A stretch of DNA of 64,000 bases from Welwitschia mirabilis. Its lineage: Eukaryota; Gnetophyta; Gnetopsida; Welwitschiales. The position numbers were made by a program, and so were the translations under genes. Of this stretch, positions 1-11,858 are shown piece by piece (position 1 is the stretch's first letter; each line of letters opens with the position of its first letter). Location: the NCBI GenBank assembly GCA_051453625.1, contig JBOZIK010000001.1:139149996-139213995 (forward strand). Direction: 5' to 3'. The notes under the pieces were generated by a model, which saw only the letters and a program-made list of their open reading frames with translations, was not told where the DNA came from and made no database searches.

Positions 1-199
1 AAATTTGACATCGTTATTGTATGCAAACTAAGAGGGTCTATGGTTAAGTAATAATTGTATTTTCTAATTATTTTAAACTTTATAATTTGTTAATAAAGTC
101 TAAATAGGATTTAATCCTAGGTTCCATTATACATGAAAGTTAATAACTATATAAAAAAATATTATGGTTAATTAGGGTAATTAAAGTTAGGGTGTTACA
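1..199 (+). repeat. 3' end of a family-A LTR (plus orientation), cut by the window start
   Basis: This stretch is the reverse complement of the outer ends of the family-A LTRs at 14632-14808 and 29228-29430. Shared blocks include AATTAGGGTAATTAAAG and the terminal GGGTGTTACA. The LTR ends at 199 with CA. No TGGTATCAGA-type primer site follows, so this is the right end of a 3' LTR or a solo LTR rather than a 5' LTR. It is the best-preserved version of this LTR terminus in the window. Confidence 0.8.
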
Positions 200-1974
200 A
201 ATAGAGAATAACTTCATGCCTGTGTCCATTAAGTGGAAGAATATTGTAGCCAAATATTATGTGAAACAGATGGAAAAGGAAGGTAAGATACTTCATCTTA
301 AAGTCTATAACTGTTTCCTAGTCAAAGTCTCTTTTAAAAATGTCATAAGGATGTTGAAACCTATTAGAATATTCAAATTTATAAAATATAAGATCACATA
401 CACTACCAAATGAAATGTTTAGAGTCTATTCTGTAAGGTTTAGTATCACTCTAAAGTTTACTATTGAGATATTTGTCTTTACATGTTTATAGAGAGAGAC
501 CAACTTTGTGTGAACATAGAATAAGACAACCAACTTTGTAATGATCTTTGGATGAAACTTAAGGAGAGGTTTTCACATCTGATAGTGAAACATCTAAACC
601 ACTAAATTTTTGAAACTCTTAAAATAATTCAAATCAATGGCACATTCTTAGACAAGTATTTTGTTTTTGAATTCATTCTCAAATTTGATTCTAGCATTTC
701 TATTCATTATAAATAGATAATACACTTAACATGCCATAGATGTGGATTCTTTAATTTTATTTTCCTTAGAAGATTAAGAGAGTTCTCCTCTATCTTTGAA
801 TGCTATTGCTACACTCAAAACATGAAATTAATATCTCATAATAAAATTTAATAATATGCATAATCATAAATAGAAAATTGATCATACCAGTCTTCAATTA
901 ATGAAAATGCTACGAGTATTAAATGTTAGAGGAAAAAATAACAAAAGGTAAAATGCTTTATCTTACTAAGAATCTCATTAAATAGTGGAAGCACATGTGA
1001 TAGTGTAATTAAATGGAATTTTCAAATACATAAGCTAAAAAAAAAGATGTTATGCATTGAATAATTAACATAATAAAAACAAGTAAGCATGTAATATTAA
1101 ATTTAGAAATAAAATAAACTAAAGCATATTTTCTTATTCAACTGCATAAAGTAAGTTGATTAAAATGGAAATAAAGATTAGCTTACTATTAAATCTAATA
1201 AAGAAAGGGTAATAATATTAGAAGATAGTCTATATCTAGGAAAATAAGAAATTTCAAAAATTTGATAGATTAGGTTATACTTATTGAAACTAGCAATAGA
1301 TCTAGAGAAATTTTGAAGAGAATTAAAAATATCAGTAAGATATTATTGAGGAAAGCTAAAACAATACTTAGAAAAATACTTGAAGATAAAAGGTATCAAT
1401 AAAAGTTCACTACAAAAAGTAGAAAGGTGATAAATAAGAAACCTTAGCCATTTGTTTATAGAGGTAGAATTTTTAAATAGTAGGATGTTAACACCTAGCT
1501 ATAGATAGTCTATTGTCTTAAGCTAACCAGGAGAATTTTAAATATGAGTGGTCAATTAGTGAAGAATAATAGTTGAATATTTAATAAAATAAAATGAAAT
1601 TAAGAAGAGGATAACTGAATAAGAAGAAAAGGCAAGTTAATTATCTAAGTAAAATTAGTGGCCAAAAGAGTAAGAGTCAATCATCTAGGGATAGGAAGTC
1701 AACCAAAAGGATAATGATAAGATTATAAACGTGAATATCAAACAATGGTTAGGCATCTGGTAGTAGTTAGTCAACTAAATAATAGTTAAGATAGGATTAG
1801 ATAAAAGATAAAAAAGAGTTATCAATCTTCAATAAGATGAAGAGAAATGTTAAGTCATATAAATATTAGAAAGGAAGAGTAGAGATTTAAGGATAAGATT
1901 TAAAAGTAAAAGATTTAGATAAGGACATAAATATATCTTAAAAGATAGGTTTGCATAAAATATTAAAAAATTAT
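200..1974. other. AT-rich stretch without recognisable gene
   Basis: I see no sustained coding signal on either strand; short open frames such as 192-413 are what AT-rich sequence gives by chance. Between about 1550 and 1830 the motif GTCAAYNATCTARG and its variants recur in degenerate form, which may be a decayed LTR of the copia relic that follows. The boundaries of such an LTR cannot be placed. Confidence 0.5.
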
Positions 1975-3340
1975 TATTCTGTTATTACATACTGTAGGTA
2001 AATATCCTTGCTCTCTACATGATATTTAATAAAGCGATGTTGGATATCTATATGTTTAATTTAAAAGTGAAGGATAGGATTCCTAAAGATATTAATGACA
2101 CTAGAATTATTGAAAAATATGGATCTTCTAGATTCATGATTTAATAGATATTACAAAACGTATTGAACCTATAAAACTTGAGTAATATAACTACCAATAG
2201 CTACATATTTAATTTCTGTGATAAATAGTGATATTAAGGATTTCTTCTTGCTAGCCTAACACACAAGATATAATCCTAAGAAACAATAATAACCATTAGC
2301 ACTCTTATAATAATGTATAGATATATCTCAACTAGAGTCATAAAAAGTAGATAAATTCAAGCTAGATTATCTAGACAATCATATTTTATAGTTTAAGGTA
2401 GAGTATACATATCTCAAGATCTACTTAATATCTTTTAAGTGGGGTTAGTTTGATTTTGATTAATATTTTCTATACAACCCAATAGTAAAGGTGATGTATA
2501 TTTTACTTGTGATGAAGTAGAAGAGGCTTATAGTCATACATTGATATTAGCTTTATATGCACATATTTGACATTTTCAACAACACCTATTTTGTTATCTG
2601 CCCTTAGAGGTATTGAGATAGAATTATTATGATTTATGCCAAAATGATTTGCTAGTTTACTTATAAACTTTTATTGTAATAAGGATAATCTATCCTTTCA
2701 TTACTTAATCTATAAGCTAAAAAACATTTATAGCTTACTTAGGTGAATTATCTCAAAGTGATTAATCATTAATTTTGCAAAATCATTAGAATCAAATGTA
2801 ATACCATTACATAAACTTGGAATAAAAGAAAATTATATTTGGTCCTTTTAGTAAATAAATTATTGTAAACTTTACCTTTATCAAATTTGTACTTGATAAG
2901 AAAGAGGTGATTTTTTCATACCATATCTAAGGATCTTGCTTTAATTCATGTAGTGCTTTCTTTAACCTATACAAAACTAGGAGGTTATTATACATTAATA
3001 ATTCATTTAATATACCATCTAAAAAAGTGATTTTCACATTCATTTAGTAGATTTTACAATTGTAAAAATAATCTAGTGTAAAAAATATTCTAATGAAATC
3101 TAGTTTAACTATAAGAAAAAAGTTCTCTTCAAAATCTATGCCTTTTATCTTGAAACATGCTTGAACTATCAAATTTTCTCTATTTGGAATAATTTCAAAA
3201 TTTTTATTCAATTTAGTTTTGAAGAATCATTTTATTTTAATAACATTGTATTTTTGGGTCTTAGCACAAGTTTCCAAACTTAAGTCTTCTTGAACTAGTT
3301 TAGTTCATTTTCCATAACATTCATTTAAATATCATCGTTT
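1975..3340 (-). pseudogene. Ty1/copia reverse transcriptase-RNase H relic (C)
   Basis: Read on the minus strand from 3340 down, this shows the start of a copia reverse transcriptase (MENELN*FKKT*VWKLV, where the family has an AMEEELNQF..N.VW.LVPRP pattern). A palm segment with GIDFEE follows. Near 2230-2160 is the RNase H tail (SLFITEIKYVAIGSY), and at about 2095-1985 the family's last conserved block (NPILHF*IKHIDIQHRFIKY). Stops and frame changes are scattered throughout, so it is dead. The wording of the RT start resembles Sirevirus-like copia elements and element B at 4631-13339. Integrase, gag and both LTRs are not recognisable. I infer a relic older than B; its family is well supported, its sublineage less so. 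Confidence 0.75.
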
Positions 3341-4630
3341 TGTACTTCATGGAAGTTCTTTCGCATAAAATTTGAAAAAGAAAAAAATATTAAACTTTTA
3401 GTCTTTGCCTTATTAAAAATATATCCTATGATAAAGTTAATATAAATATCTTTAGACATAATAATGTACTTTAATTATGGTTGAAAGATTAAAGAGCTTG
3501 ATCATTTAGATAAGGGAGAAGGACTAAAGGATGCAAATGTCAAGATTTAAGTGTTACATTTTATAATTTTTGAGGTTAGGTCCTATTTGTAATGAAATCT
3601 GGCTACATTTATCTTTGTCATCAATGTATGATAATTGGCAAGATCATCCTAGGGATATAAATATTTCATGGCCAAATCCAACTTTTACTAATAATATGAA
3701 GAATTTCATTTGTACTATAGTCCTAATGTCATTATTCCATAGAAATAGATAATATAAGCTATAGGTTGAACAAGAATAATAACAATAAGTACAAGAGTGA
3801 AACATATAAGAGATCTAGGAGTAAGACATAAAATTCAAACTAGCATAACACATTCATCAAAAAACATAAGTATCAAAGTAAGTTCATGTAATTTTTACTC
3901 CAAATCAAGCATAGTTGCATAATATCCTCGACCATAGATATGAGTACTCATGTAGTTCTAGCTCAAGTATAGTGGCATAGTTTCATCCATCATAGACATG
4001 ATGGTAATATATCCAAGATACTTAGCCTTCATAATAAGAATAAAATAAGCATGAAAATTTGGATCTTTCAAGATCCATTAAATAAACATTTAGGTTATGT
4101 AAGCTAGAATGAAAAGGAGAATTACCAAAAGATCTTAAAGTGAAATCATGCCTCATATAATCCTAAGTATAAAAATTATGTGATCTATTAAAACTTGATA
4201 TCAAAGTAATGCACTAAAAATATGTAATACTTTATTATTAGAAAAGTAAAAACATATAATCCATAAAAATACTCATGCTAAACCAAAAAGTATCATGCTA
4301 GCTAGGTAGGTAGCTCATTCCTATGGAAGGCTTAGAATAAGGACATGAATAAATTTTCAATATTACTTATGTAATATGTTAATTATATGATATGATTTTG
4401 AGTGAAGTGACATATGGCACTTATATGCCTAAATTAGGATTTTCAATTATGGTTTTTATTGTTTAATGGACTCATTCTTTAGAGTGTGCAAATTATATAG
4501 TGTCATCCTTTAGTCATGGGGCTAATTTAAGGGGTTCATCTTAGAAAATATTCCTCATTCATCTTCTGTCTTCAAACATAACCATCGAGAAATCTTAGGA
4601 ATGTAAGTGTGGATCCATTTTACTCATAAT
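3341..4630. other. no gene; short local tandem duplication
   Basis: No coding region can be supported. At about 3896-4010 two similar blocks follow each other: CAAGCATAGTTGCATAATAT... then CAAGTATAGTGGCATAGTTT..., each ending near CATAGAYATGA, with a unit of about 65 bp. The stretch ends at the left edge of copia array B, whose target-site copy is ATAAT (4626-4630). Confidence 0.45.
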
Positions 4631-6110
4631 TGATAGGATCAAGAACCCTAAAGGATGAGTGAATAGGTTCTTTTAAAAAAAATGCAACATAATATTATAA
4701 ATAAATCCAATCTTAAACAAAAATTGCATACAATGATTAATTAATCCAAAATGTGCATGAAATAGAAAAATAATAGAGGTAAAGAAATAATGACTGAAAG
4801 TACAAAAATACCAAAATGATGCACACTAGATTTATAGTGGTTCAAGAAACCTCCTACTTCACTCTCAACAATCAGCTTATCTCCAAGCTAGATCTCCGAT
4901 CTTTGTTACTCTACCCGGTATTCCAGGTTCACCTGTAACCTTTACAAATGGACTTTTCTAGGCTTAGTCTCAACTTTTGAATAGAATTTTCAAGGATCAG
5001 TCTCAACCTTTCACAAAGCAAGGTAGTGATGTAATGATTCCAATAGTGCATGGATATCACTCATTTTTGATTCAGTAGATTTGATGGAGCTCTTCTTTTG
5101 TAGATGTAAAATGAATGAAGTAAAAGATTTAACCTTGAATGTAGAGATGATACAGATGATAGATTTTCTTTGGTTAGAAGTGCAGATGCTAAGATACAAT
5201 AGTAAGTGTTACAAGATTATAGTACTTGATCCTTTAGATCTAATAGATTCACACAATTAAAAATAGTTCCAAAAGATTATTTAGTTATCTATGTCTTAGC
5301 TAGTTATATTGGAAGGATTTTAGGATTTTATTACATTTGAAATGCACTTTCAACACCTATAAATGGCTAGAAAATGGCTACCCAATGGCTACATAATGGC
5401 TACATAAAGATTAGAAAATTTTACTTCTGTTCCATCCAATCGACCCCTCAAAAGTCTAATCGACCCCATCTAGTGTCATGACTTACAAAGGTCACCCAAG
5501 TGAGAATTTTGGTCACCCCAATTTCTTACAGTTCCATGTCCAGTCAACCCCATATGGGTTCGATTAACCTCATTTCAGTCGTCTACTACATGATTCGGTT
5601 ACCCGCTCCTCCTAATAAATTCTTTTCATTTTTCAGCATCAGGTCTGATCAACACCTTCAGGTGTCTGATCGACCTTATGATGATTAGCTTAGGAGTATC
5701 ATCTACATAGTGCTCATGTCTGGTCAACCCCATCATAGGTCTAATTGAGGAGTACTTTTTATCAGGCCCTCAAATTTAGTCGACCTTATAAGGATTCAGT
5801 TGACCTCTTTTCATTTGGTTTTGGACTCAGGTTCTCGAGGTTACATGTCCGGTTAACCCCATCCAAAATTCGATTGATCCCTCTAGATGTAGTTCTTTTT
5901 TTTATCTGCTTCAGGTGTGGTCGATCTCTTGAAAATCTAGTTGATCCCTCAAGAGGGTAAAATAACTGACAGGTTTCTAGTGCTCAGAATTCAACAATTT
6001 TGCTTTCATCTTTTAACTTGCAAGTAATTAAAATCTTCTGCACAAGATACACAAAATTTTCTATACAAAAAACATTAGTTTGACATTAGTTAGCAAAACA
6101 TAATCTAACA
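4631..6110 (-). repeat. left (3') LTR of copia array B
   Basis: It begins TGATAGGATCAAGAACCCTA and ends TTAGCAAAACATAATCTAACA on the plus strand. It aligns along its length with 11859-13339, and its first 430 bases also align with 10460-10855. The middle part is a cluster of GTCGACC-like sites (see 5435-5945). A polypurine tract lies directly inside at 6111, which identifies this as the 3' LTR of a minus-strand element. Confidence 0.9.
5435..5945. repeat. paired GTCGACC-type motifs in the B LTR
   Basis: Seven pairs of a GGTCGACCCC-like motif occur near 5439, 5533, 5645, 5721, 5779, 5852 and 5918. The two members of a pair are about 20-25 bases apart (for example AATCGACCCCT then AATCGACCCCA), and pairs are spaced 55-110 bases. 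Many sites have drifted to GTCAACC, GATTGATC or GTTAACC by C->T or G->A. The same cluster is at 12650-13185. The location, in what should be U3, suggests a transcriptional enhancer array, but that is inference. Confidence 0.6.
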
Positions 6111-6123
6111 ATCTCCTCCTTTG
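6111..6123 (-). other. polypurine tract of copia B
   Basis: On the minus strand AAAGGAGGAGAT directly precedes the 3' LTR (TGTTAGATTATG). Purine-rich GGAGGAGAT next to TGTTAG is the usual copia plus-strand primer context. Confidence 0.85.
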
Positions 6124-6734
6124 ACACTGATGGCAAATAATACTTAGTCATGAAAAATTAGAATTTAGAAAAGCTCCCCCTTACAAAATGCCTATTGCAA
6201 AATAATATTCTTTTTGAAACAAGTTAAGAAATTTTGAACAATTAAATTTTATGCTTTAAATGGAACAAATTTTAATATGCACATTGAAGTTTTGGACATA
6301 TTATAATTTATTTCCAAATATGGAAAAACTTTAAACTTTTTAAGTTAAGCACATATGATACCAATAGAAAATCATGTTAAACATATATGATTTGTAAAAG
6401 CACAATAAGATTTAAGATACTAATTAAAACATAATTTTGTACAATATAGGAAAACATTTAAAAATTCAAAAAAAAAACAACTAATTCTTTCCCTTTTTAA
6501 CATCAATGACAAAGAAGAGAATAAATGTTTATCGATAAAACAAAATTAGATAACAAATTTCTATTTTGTACTTTCGCTGAGATAGCTACAGAACCTAGAG
6601 GGTCTAGGTGATCGAGTTTTAAACTAGTTAATCGAATCAAAATCTATTCGACTATGTTGTAATTAGCTATAGGATGATGAGAGAACCCCCAGTTCATTTC
6701 TGAGATGAAAAAAAGTATCAAAATTTAAGGGTTT

Positions 6735-8225
6735 AGTATAAATATCTTCCAATTATTGGTTTGAGGTTACAAAATTCATAAAGATATGTCCTTTTTTGAC
6801 TTAGTCCCATAGGAAATGATGTCTTAGCTTAGTATGTTTTGTTTTTGAGTGTTGAACAGGATTTTTTGATATATTAATAGCACTTGCATTTTCACAAAAA
6901 ATAGGGACTTTTTCAAAATTAACACCAAAATATTTTAACATTTCTTTCATCTATAAAAGATGAGTGCATCAACTACCTGCTACAATATATTCAAATTTTG
7001 CAATATAGAGGATTACTTCTCCATTCTACTAAAAAAGAACCTAATAGAAAGCAATTTCCACTTGTACTCTTTTTATCATCTTTTCATCTAGCCCAATTTG
7101 CATCACTAAAACTTGCAAGTTTGAAAGATGTCTCGGTGGGATACCATAAGCCATAATTAAATGTGTCTTTTACATATCAGATTATTCTTTTTATTACTTA
7201 AATATGTGATTTTTTTGGTTGGTATTGATATCTTGCACATACTGCAATAATAAACATAATATCTGGTCTACTTGCAATCAAATATAATAAACTACTAATC
7301 ATACTTCTATAAAGTTTTTGATCCATTGGTTTGCCATTTGCATTCAAACTTACTCTACATAAAGTAGACAAAGGAGTATTAGTTGTTTTTGTATTTTCTA
7401 ATCCAAATCATTTAACTAAATCTCCTGCATATTTAGATTAAGAGATAAATATTCCATATTTAGATTACTTGATTTGAGAACATCTTAACTTCATCAAAAA
7501 TACTCATTTCAAATTGTTTTATCATGATATTTGCAAATGCTTTTAATAGCTTTTCATTTGAAGCACTAAATATAATATCATCTACATAAATCTATATAAT
7601 AATAAAATTGTTTTTTATATTTTTACAAATAAGTTTTTGTTTACAGTTCCTTGATATATCCATTTTCATTCAAAAATGTAGCTAGCTTCTCATACCCAGC
7701 TCTGGATGCTTGTTTTAATCCATACAAGGCTTTATTAAGTCTATATATGTGATCCATTTTATGAGGATCAATAAAACCTTATGGTTATTCTATATAGACT
7801 TCTCCAATTAACGTAGCATTTAGAAAACCAATTTTTATATCCATTTGATATACTTTGAAATTCTTAAAAGCTGTGAATGTTAAAATCATTCTAATGCTAT
7901 CTAACCTTGCAATAGGAGCAAAAATATATCCTACATTAATACCTTCTGTTTGATTGTATCCTTGAGATACTAATCTTGCATTTTTTTTAGTGACATTGTT
8001 TTCTTTATCACATTTGTTTTTAAAGATCCATTTAGTTCGAATGACATTCTTATATTTTGTTCTTTCTACTAGCTTTCAAACATCATTTTTTTTGAATTAC
8101 TGTATTTCATCTTATATTGCCATCATCCATTCCTCATGAATTTATGCTTCTTCAAATTTCTTGGGTTCTATCTTTAAGACATAACAAATGTGAGCACATA
8201 ATTTTTTCATGGAATCTCTTGTGTT
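6735..8225 (-). pseudogene. copia B reverse transcriptase and RNase H, broken
   Basis: Minus-strand reading gives a copia RT in order. Near 8100 is its start (EEWMMAI*DEIQ*FKKNDV). Near 8020-7900 are TKWIFKNK, ARLVSQGYNQTEGINV and FAPIARLDSIRMILTF. Near 7850-7690 are KVYQMDIKIGFLNA, IYRLNKALYGLKQASRA and TFLNENGY. RNase H ends near 6760 with FFVKMQ and KNILS*DIISYGTKSKKDISL. Copia RT copies the element RNA in the cytoplasmic particle and RNase H removes the template. Many stops and several frame changes are present, and the YVDD-type catalytic block is not intact. Family identity is firm; function is lost. Confidence 0.85.
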
Positions 8226-8229
8226 TATT

Positions 8230-9560
8230 TTTAAGTTAATTTCTCAAATAATGGATTTTAAAGGATGATCTTTAAGAAGTTTGAGCTTTTTCAGTGTGCC
8301 TTATTTTATTATAACTTTAGTTCTTTTGGTAGAACCTTCATTGATTGTGGGAATACTTTTAGTTATGATTTTATCTTTATTTGTATAGTTTAATCTTGTG
8401 TTAATCTCATTAATTTGTATGTTTATTGATTCTTCTATCATTAAGCTTCTTTTTTTGAAAACATAATAGGATCTAATTCTCATTAAGTAACCCAAAAAAA
8501 TAGCTTCATCTATCTTTGACTCAAATTTACTCAAACATTTTCTATCTTTTAGCACATAGCATTTACTTCCGAAGACTTTAAAGTATGACATATTTGGTTG
8601 TCTTCATTTCCATAACTCATATGGTGTATTATCAGTAACTGGTTTAAGATATACTCTGTGCTAACAACCTTAGCTCAAAAAGATTTAGAAACTTCCTTAT
8701 TATTTAGCACAGTTTGTGCCATTTCTTAAAGGACTCTATTCTTTCTTTTAGCCAAACCATTTTATTATGGTATTTTTGGGGCTAAAAACTAATGATCAAT
8801 TCAATTTGCAATGTAATATTTCTCAAAAAAGTGATTTTCAAATTCACCAAAATCATCACTTTTTAATTTCTTTATGGTATACCCCTTTTTGTTTTGAATC
8901 TTGTTGCAAATTTTAACCCAATGTTTATAAGCTTTAAACTTATTTCATCAACCATGGTAAGAAAATAATATTTTCTACTTAGACTTTAAGTAGGGCCTAC
9001 TAAATCCATATGAATAAGCTCTAATGACATAGATGTGAATGCTTGAATTTTTCTTTTATGAGAGGTCCTAATTTGTTTTACATTTTACCATGCATCACAC
9101 AAGCCTCTAAATTTATCTTAAGGATTTCTTTCACGATGTTTTTATGAATAATCATTCTTAATTGATCATAATTAACATTACCTAAATGTTTATGCCATAG
9201 CTTTTCTTGAGAAACATTCGAAAAATAACATGGAGAAAATGATTGATCTATAATATAAACATTGTCTATTATACTTTCTTTATGAATTACATCATTTGAT
9301 TTTTCATGTAAAATTTCACATTTTGATTTATTAAAAACTACCTTATGACCTTTATCACAAATTTAACTAATGCTCAGTAATTTATGCTTTAAACCACTTA
9401 CATATAAAACTTCATTAATTTTAGGAAGGTTACCTCCACTAATGCTTCCAATCCCTTCTATTTTTACTCTTTCATTGTCATTGAAAGTCATCTATCCTCC
9501 ATCAAAGTTGCTTAGTTTCTTAAATCTAGGTTTGTCTCTTATCATATGCCTTGAAAATCC
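8230..9560 (-). pseudogene. copia B integrase and GAG-pre-integrase domain, broken
   Basis: The GAG-pre-integrase/zinc-binding start is at about 9209-9116 (KLWHKHLGNVNYDQLRMIIH). An integrase core follows, with ELIHMDLVGPT near 9040 containing the first catalytic Asp context. The integrase C-terminal part is the longest open stretch of the element (8591-8301): YFKVFGSKCYVLKDR, then FESKIDEAIFLGY and MIEESINIQINE, which is diagnostic for copia integrases. Upstream near 9575-9545 a YLDSGFSRHM block marks the protease/linker region (family DSGCSRHM, with Cys->Phe). Integrase inserts the cDNA into chromosomes. Stops at former Trp and Gln codons show it is inactive. Confidence 0.87.
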
Positions 9561-9589
9561 ACTATCGAGATACTAGTTTATACTATTTG

Positions 9590-10284
9590 AAACCTTGAAA
9601 TTTGTCTAAATTAATAAACTTTTAAAATCATTAGCTTTCATCCACATAGTCTATCTAGACTTATGTGGTATATCTCCTTTAAAAATAAACTTAAATGGGA
9701 AAGTTCTAACTGAGTTCGAAAATAACATTAATTTTCTAGCATTGTATATGAGTTTTGAATGACCAATTCTTCCACCAAAATAATAAGTAATTTTTGAAAG
9801 GAACTTACCATCATTGGTTACTTAATTTTACTATCTTTAAGGTCTTTGAGAGATGAAATCAATACCTTACTTACTACCAATAGATTTTTGAATTCCAAGA
9901 ATTTATTCCAATTTAGTAGATGCACTTGAAAATTTATTGGCAAAATAAGATAGCTCTTTTATTTGTAGAGTGAAATCGGAGTTTTTGGATTTGATTCTTT
10001 TGAGACTTGATTCCATTTCCTCTTTTTCCTTGATAAGAGATTTTATAATCTTGTTCAGATCATTTATCCTTTTAGCTAGCTTTTCACATTCTCAGTATAG
10101 TTCTTGATAGGTATCTTCCAGCTCCTCCTATTCTCCATTTAATCACATTAAAGTCATCATGCTCTAATGTGTTGAGCATATTTTGTAAAGGAGGCACAAG
10201 TGCCATGAAAAGATTTCTCCTTTCTTTGTCAGATTTTTGAATTAATCTTTTATCACTTTTACTTAAGCTCCTTTGCATTTCCAT
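9590..10284 (-). pseudogene. copia B gag C-terminal half with dead zinc knuckle
   Basis: Reading starts at an ATG at 10284 and passes an FMAL block near 10208. A charged coiled-coil stretch follows (ELYxxCEKLAKRIN, IIKSLIKEKEEMESSLKRI). Near 9800-9755 a zinc-knuckle remnant reads YYFGGRIGHSKLIY: the His is kept but the first and third Cys positions are Tyr and the second is Gly. In Sirevirus-like gags this half follows about 300 residues of N-terminal capsid domain. Here only about 170 bp separate the primer site from the ATG, so that N-terminal half is missing. The second copy at 10956-11840 has the same short 5' side. Confidence 0.7.
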
Positions 10285-10439
10285 TATTTACAATCTATTT
10301 AAAAATATATCCACATACTATCTAAAATATACAAATAAAAGTACAGGTGTCCAAGAAGGGCATATTTGAAAAATCAATAAAGGAAATACTCATTTTAGGG
10401 TTTCAAAGTATAGATCAATTAAAATCTAAAAAAGGACTT

Positions 10440-10457
10440 AATTTAGCTCTGATACCA
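10440..10457 (-). other. primer binding site (initiator-Met tRNA type) of copia B
   Basis: On the minus strand TGGTATCAGAGCTAAATT lies two bases inside the LTR that starts at 10460. TGGTATCAGAGC is the usual plant iMet primer site, and this copy is undamaged in the core 12 bases. Confidence 0.9.
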
Positions 10458-10459
10458 AA

Positions 10460-10855
10460 TGGTAGGATCAAGAACCCTAAAGAGCCAGTGAATAGATTCT
10501 TAAAAAAAATAATAAAATGAACTAAATGAATTAATGATATATTAAAATATTACTTCAAAATAATTTACTAATTAAATATGTGCATGTAAATAAAAGCTAA
10601 AAGTATTTAAAAAAATAAAACTAACTAAAAGTACAAAATACCAAATAGATGCATACAGGTTTTATAGTGATTTAGAAAACTCCCTACTCCACTCTTAACA
10701 ATTAGCTTATCTCCAAGCTTAATCCGAATCTTTGTTAACTTTTTCAAGTATTGCATATTCACCTGTAACCTTTACACATGAACTTTTGTAGGCTTAGTAT
10801 CAACCTTTAAAGAATGTAGTAGTAATCATAAGAATGCCTTGATGCATAGATATCA
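10460..10855 (-). repeat. middle LTR of copia array B, cut by an assembly gap
   Basis: It starts TGGTAGGATCAAGAACCCTA and aligns with the first 430 bases of the left LTR, up to GCATAGATATCA. It is then lost in the N run. The missing part should be about 1.05 kb of LTR. With an intact primer site at its left it is the 5' LTR of the left internal region. Confidence 0.85.
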
Positions 10856-10955
10856 NNNNNNNNNNNNNNNNNNNNNNNNNNNNNNNNNNNNNNNNNNNNN
10901 NNNNNNNNNNNNNNNNNNNNNNNNNNNNNNNNNNNNNNNNNNNNNNNNNNNNNNN
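10856..10955. other. assembly gap (100 N)
   Basis: A run of exactly 100 N, the usual placeholder for unknown length. Comparison of the two sides with the sister copy predicts about 1.05 kb of LTR plus about 3.4 kb of integrase-RT-RNase H, roughly 4.5 kb missing. Confidence 0.9.
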
Positions 10956-11838
10956 AAACAACCACTATCGAGATACCAGCTTATGCTATTTGAAATCTTG
11001 AAAGCTATCTAAAATAAAAGACTTTTAAAATCATTAGCCTTTATCCACATAATTTTCCTAGACTTATGTGGTATACCTCCTTTAGGAATAAACTTAAACG
11101 GAAAAGTACTAACTGAATTTGAAAACAACATTAATTTTCTAGCATTGAATATGAGTTTTGAATAACCAATTCTTCCACACAAATGATAAGTAATTTTTGA
11201 AAGGAACTTACCATCACTGGTTACCTGATTTTGCTATCTTTGAGGTCTTTGAGAGATGAAGCCAATACCTAACTTATTACCAATAGGTTTCTGAGATTCA
11301 AGCATATGTTTTAATTTGGTAAATCCACTTGAAAATTTATTAACAAAATAAGATAGATCTTTTACTACAACGTTAGATTGGAGTTTTCTGATTTGATTCT
11401 TTTGAGACTTAATTTCATTTCCTCCTTTTCCTTGGTGAGAGATTTTATTAACTTATTTAGATTATTTATCCTTTTAGCTAGCTTTTCACATTCTTGGTAC
11501 AGCTCTTAATAGGTGTCTTTTAGCTCATCCTATTCTTCATTAACCACATCAAGGTCATCATGATCTAATGTATTGGGCATATTTTGCAACGGAGGCACAA
11601 GTGCCATAAAGGAAAGTCTCATTTTTTTATCGAACTTTTGAGCATTTCTTTTATCACTTTTACATGACTCCTATGTATTTCCATTGGTTGCAATCTGTTT
11701 GAAAATATATCCATATGCTATCCAACATATATAGATAAAATTACAAGTATCAAAAAAGGGCATATTTGAAAAACCATCAAAGTAAAAATTCATTATGGGG
11801 TTTTAAATTCTAGATTAGTTAAGATTTAAGAAAAGAGT
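10956..11838 (-). pseudogene. second copia B gag C-terminal copy
   Basis: This aligns with 9555-10439, including the coiled coil and the zinc-knuckle remnant (near 11215-11170: YHLCGRIGYSKLIF). Here the second Cys survives but the His is Tyr, so damage in the two copies is independent. The FMAL block and the short 5' side without gag N-terminus are the same as in the first copy. It belongs to the internal region served by the right LTR at 11859. Confidence 0.75.
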
Positions 11839-11856
11839 TAACCTACTCTAATATCA
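11839..11856 (-). other. eroded iMet primer binding site, second B copy
   Basis: Minus strand TGATATTAGAGTAGG sits directly inside the right LTR. It differs from TGGTATCAGAGC by G->A and C->T changes plus one further base. Confidence 0.75.
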
Positions 11857-11858
11857 AA

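Noticed and set aside
192-413. Plus-strand frame of 73 codons at the LTR edge
   Set aside because: It starts in the LTR terminus and has no recognisable pattern; chance frame.
4195-4220. CTTGATATCAAAGTAATGC as a primer binding site
   Set aside because: Resembles TTGGTATCAAAG but no LTR end lies in front of it.
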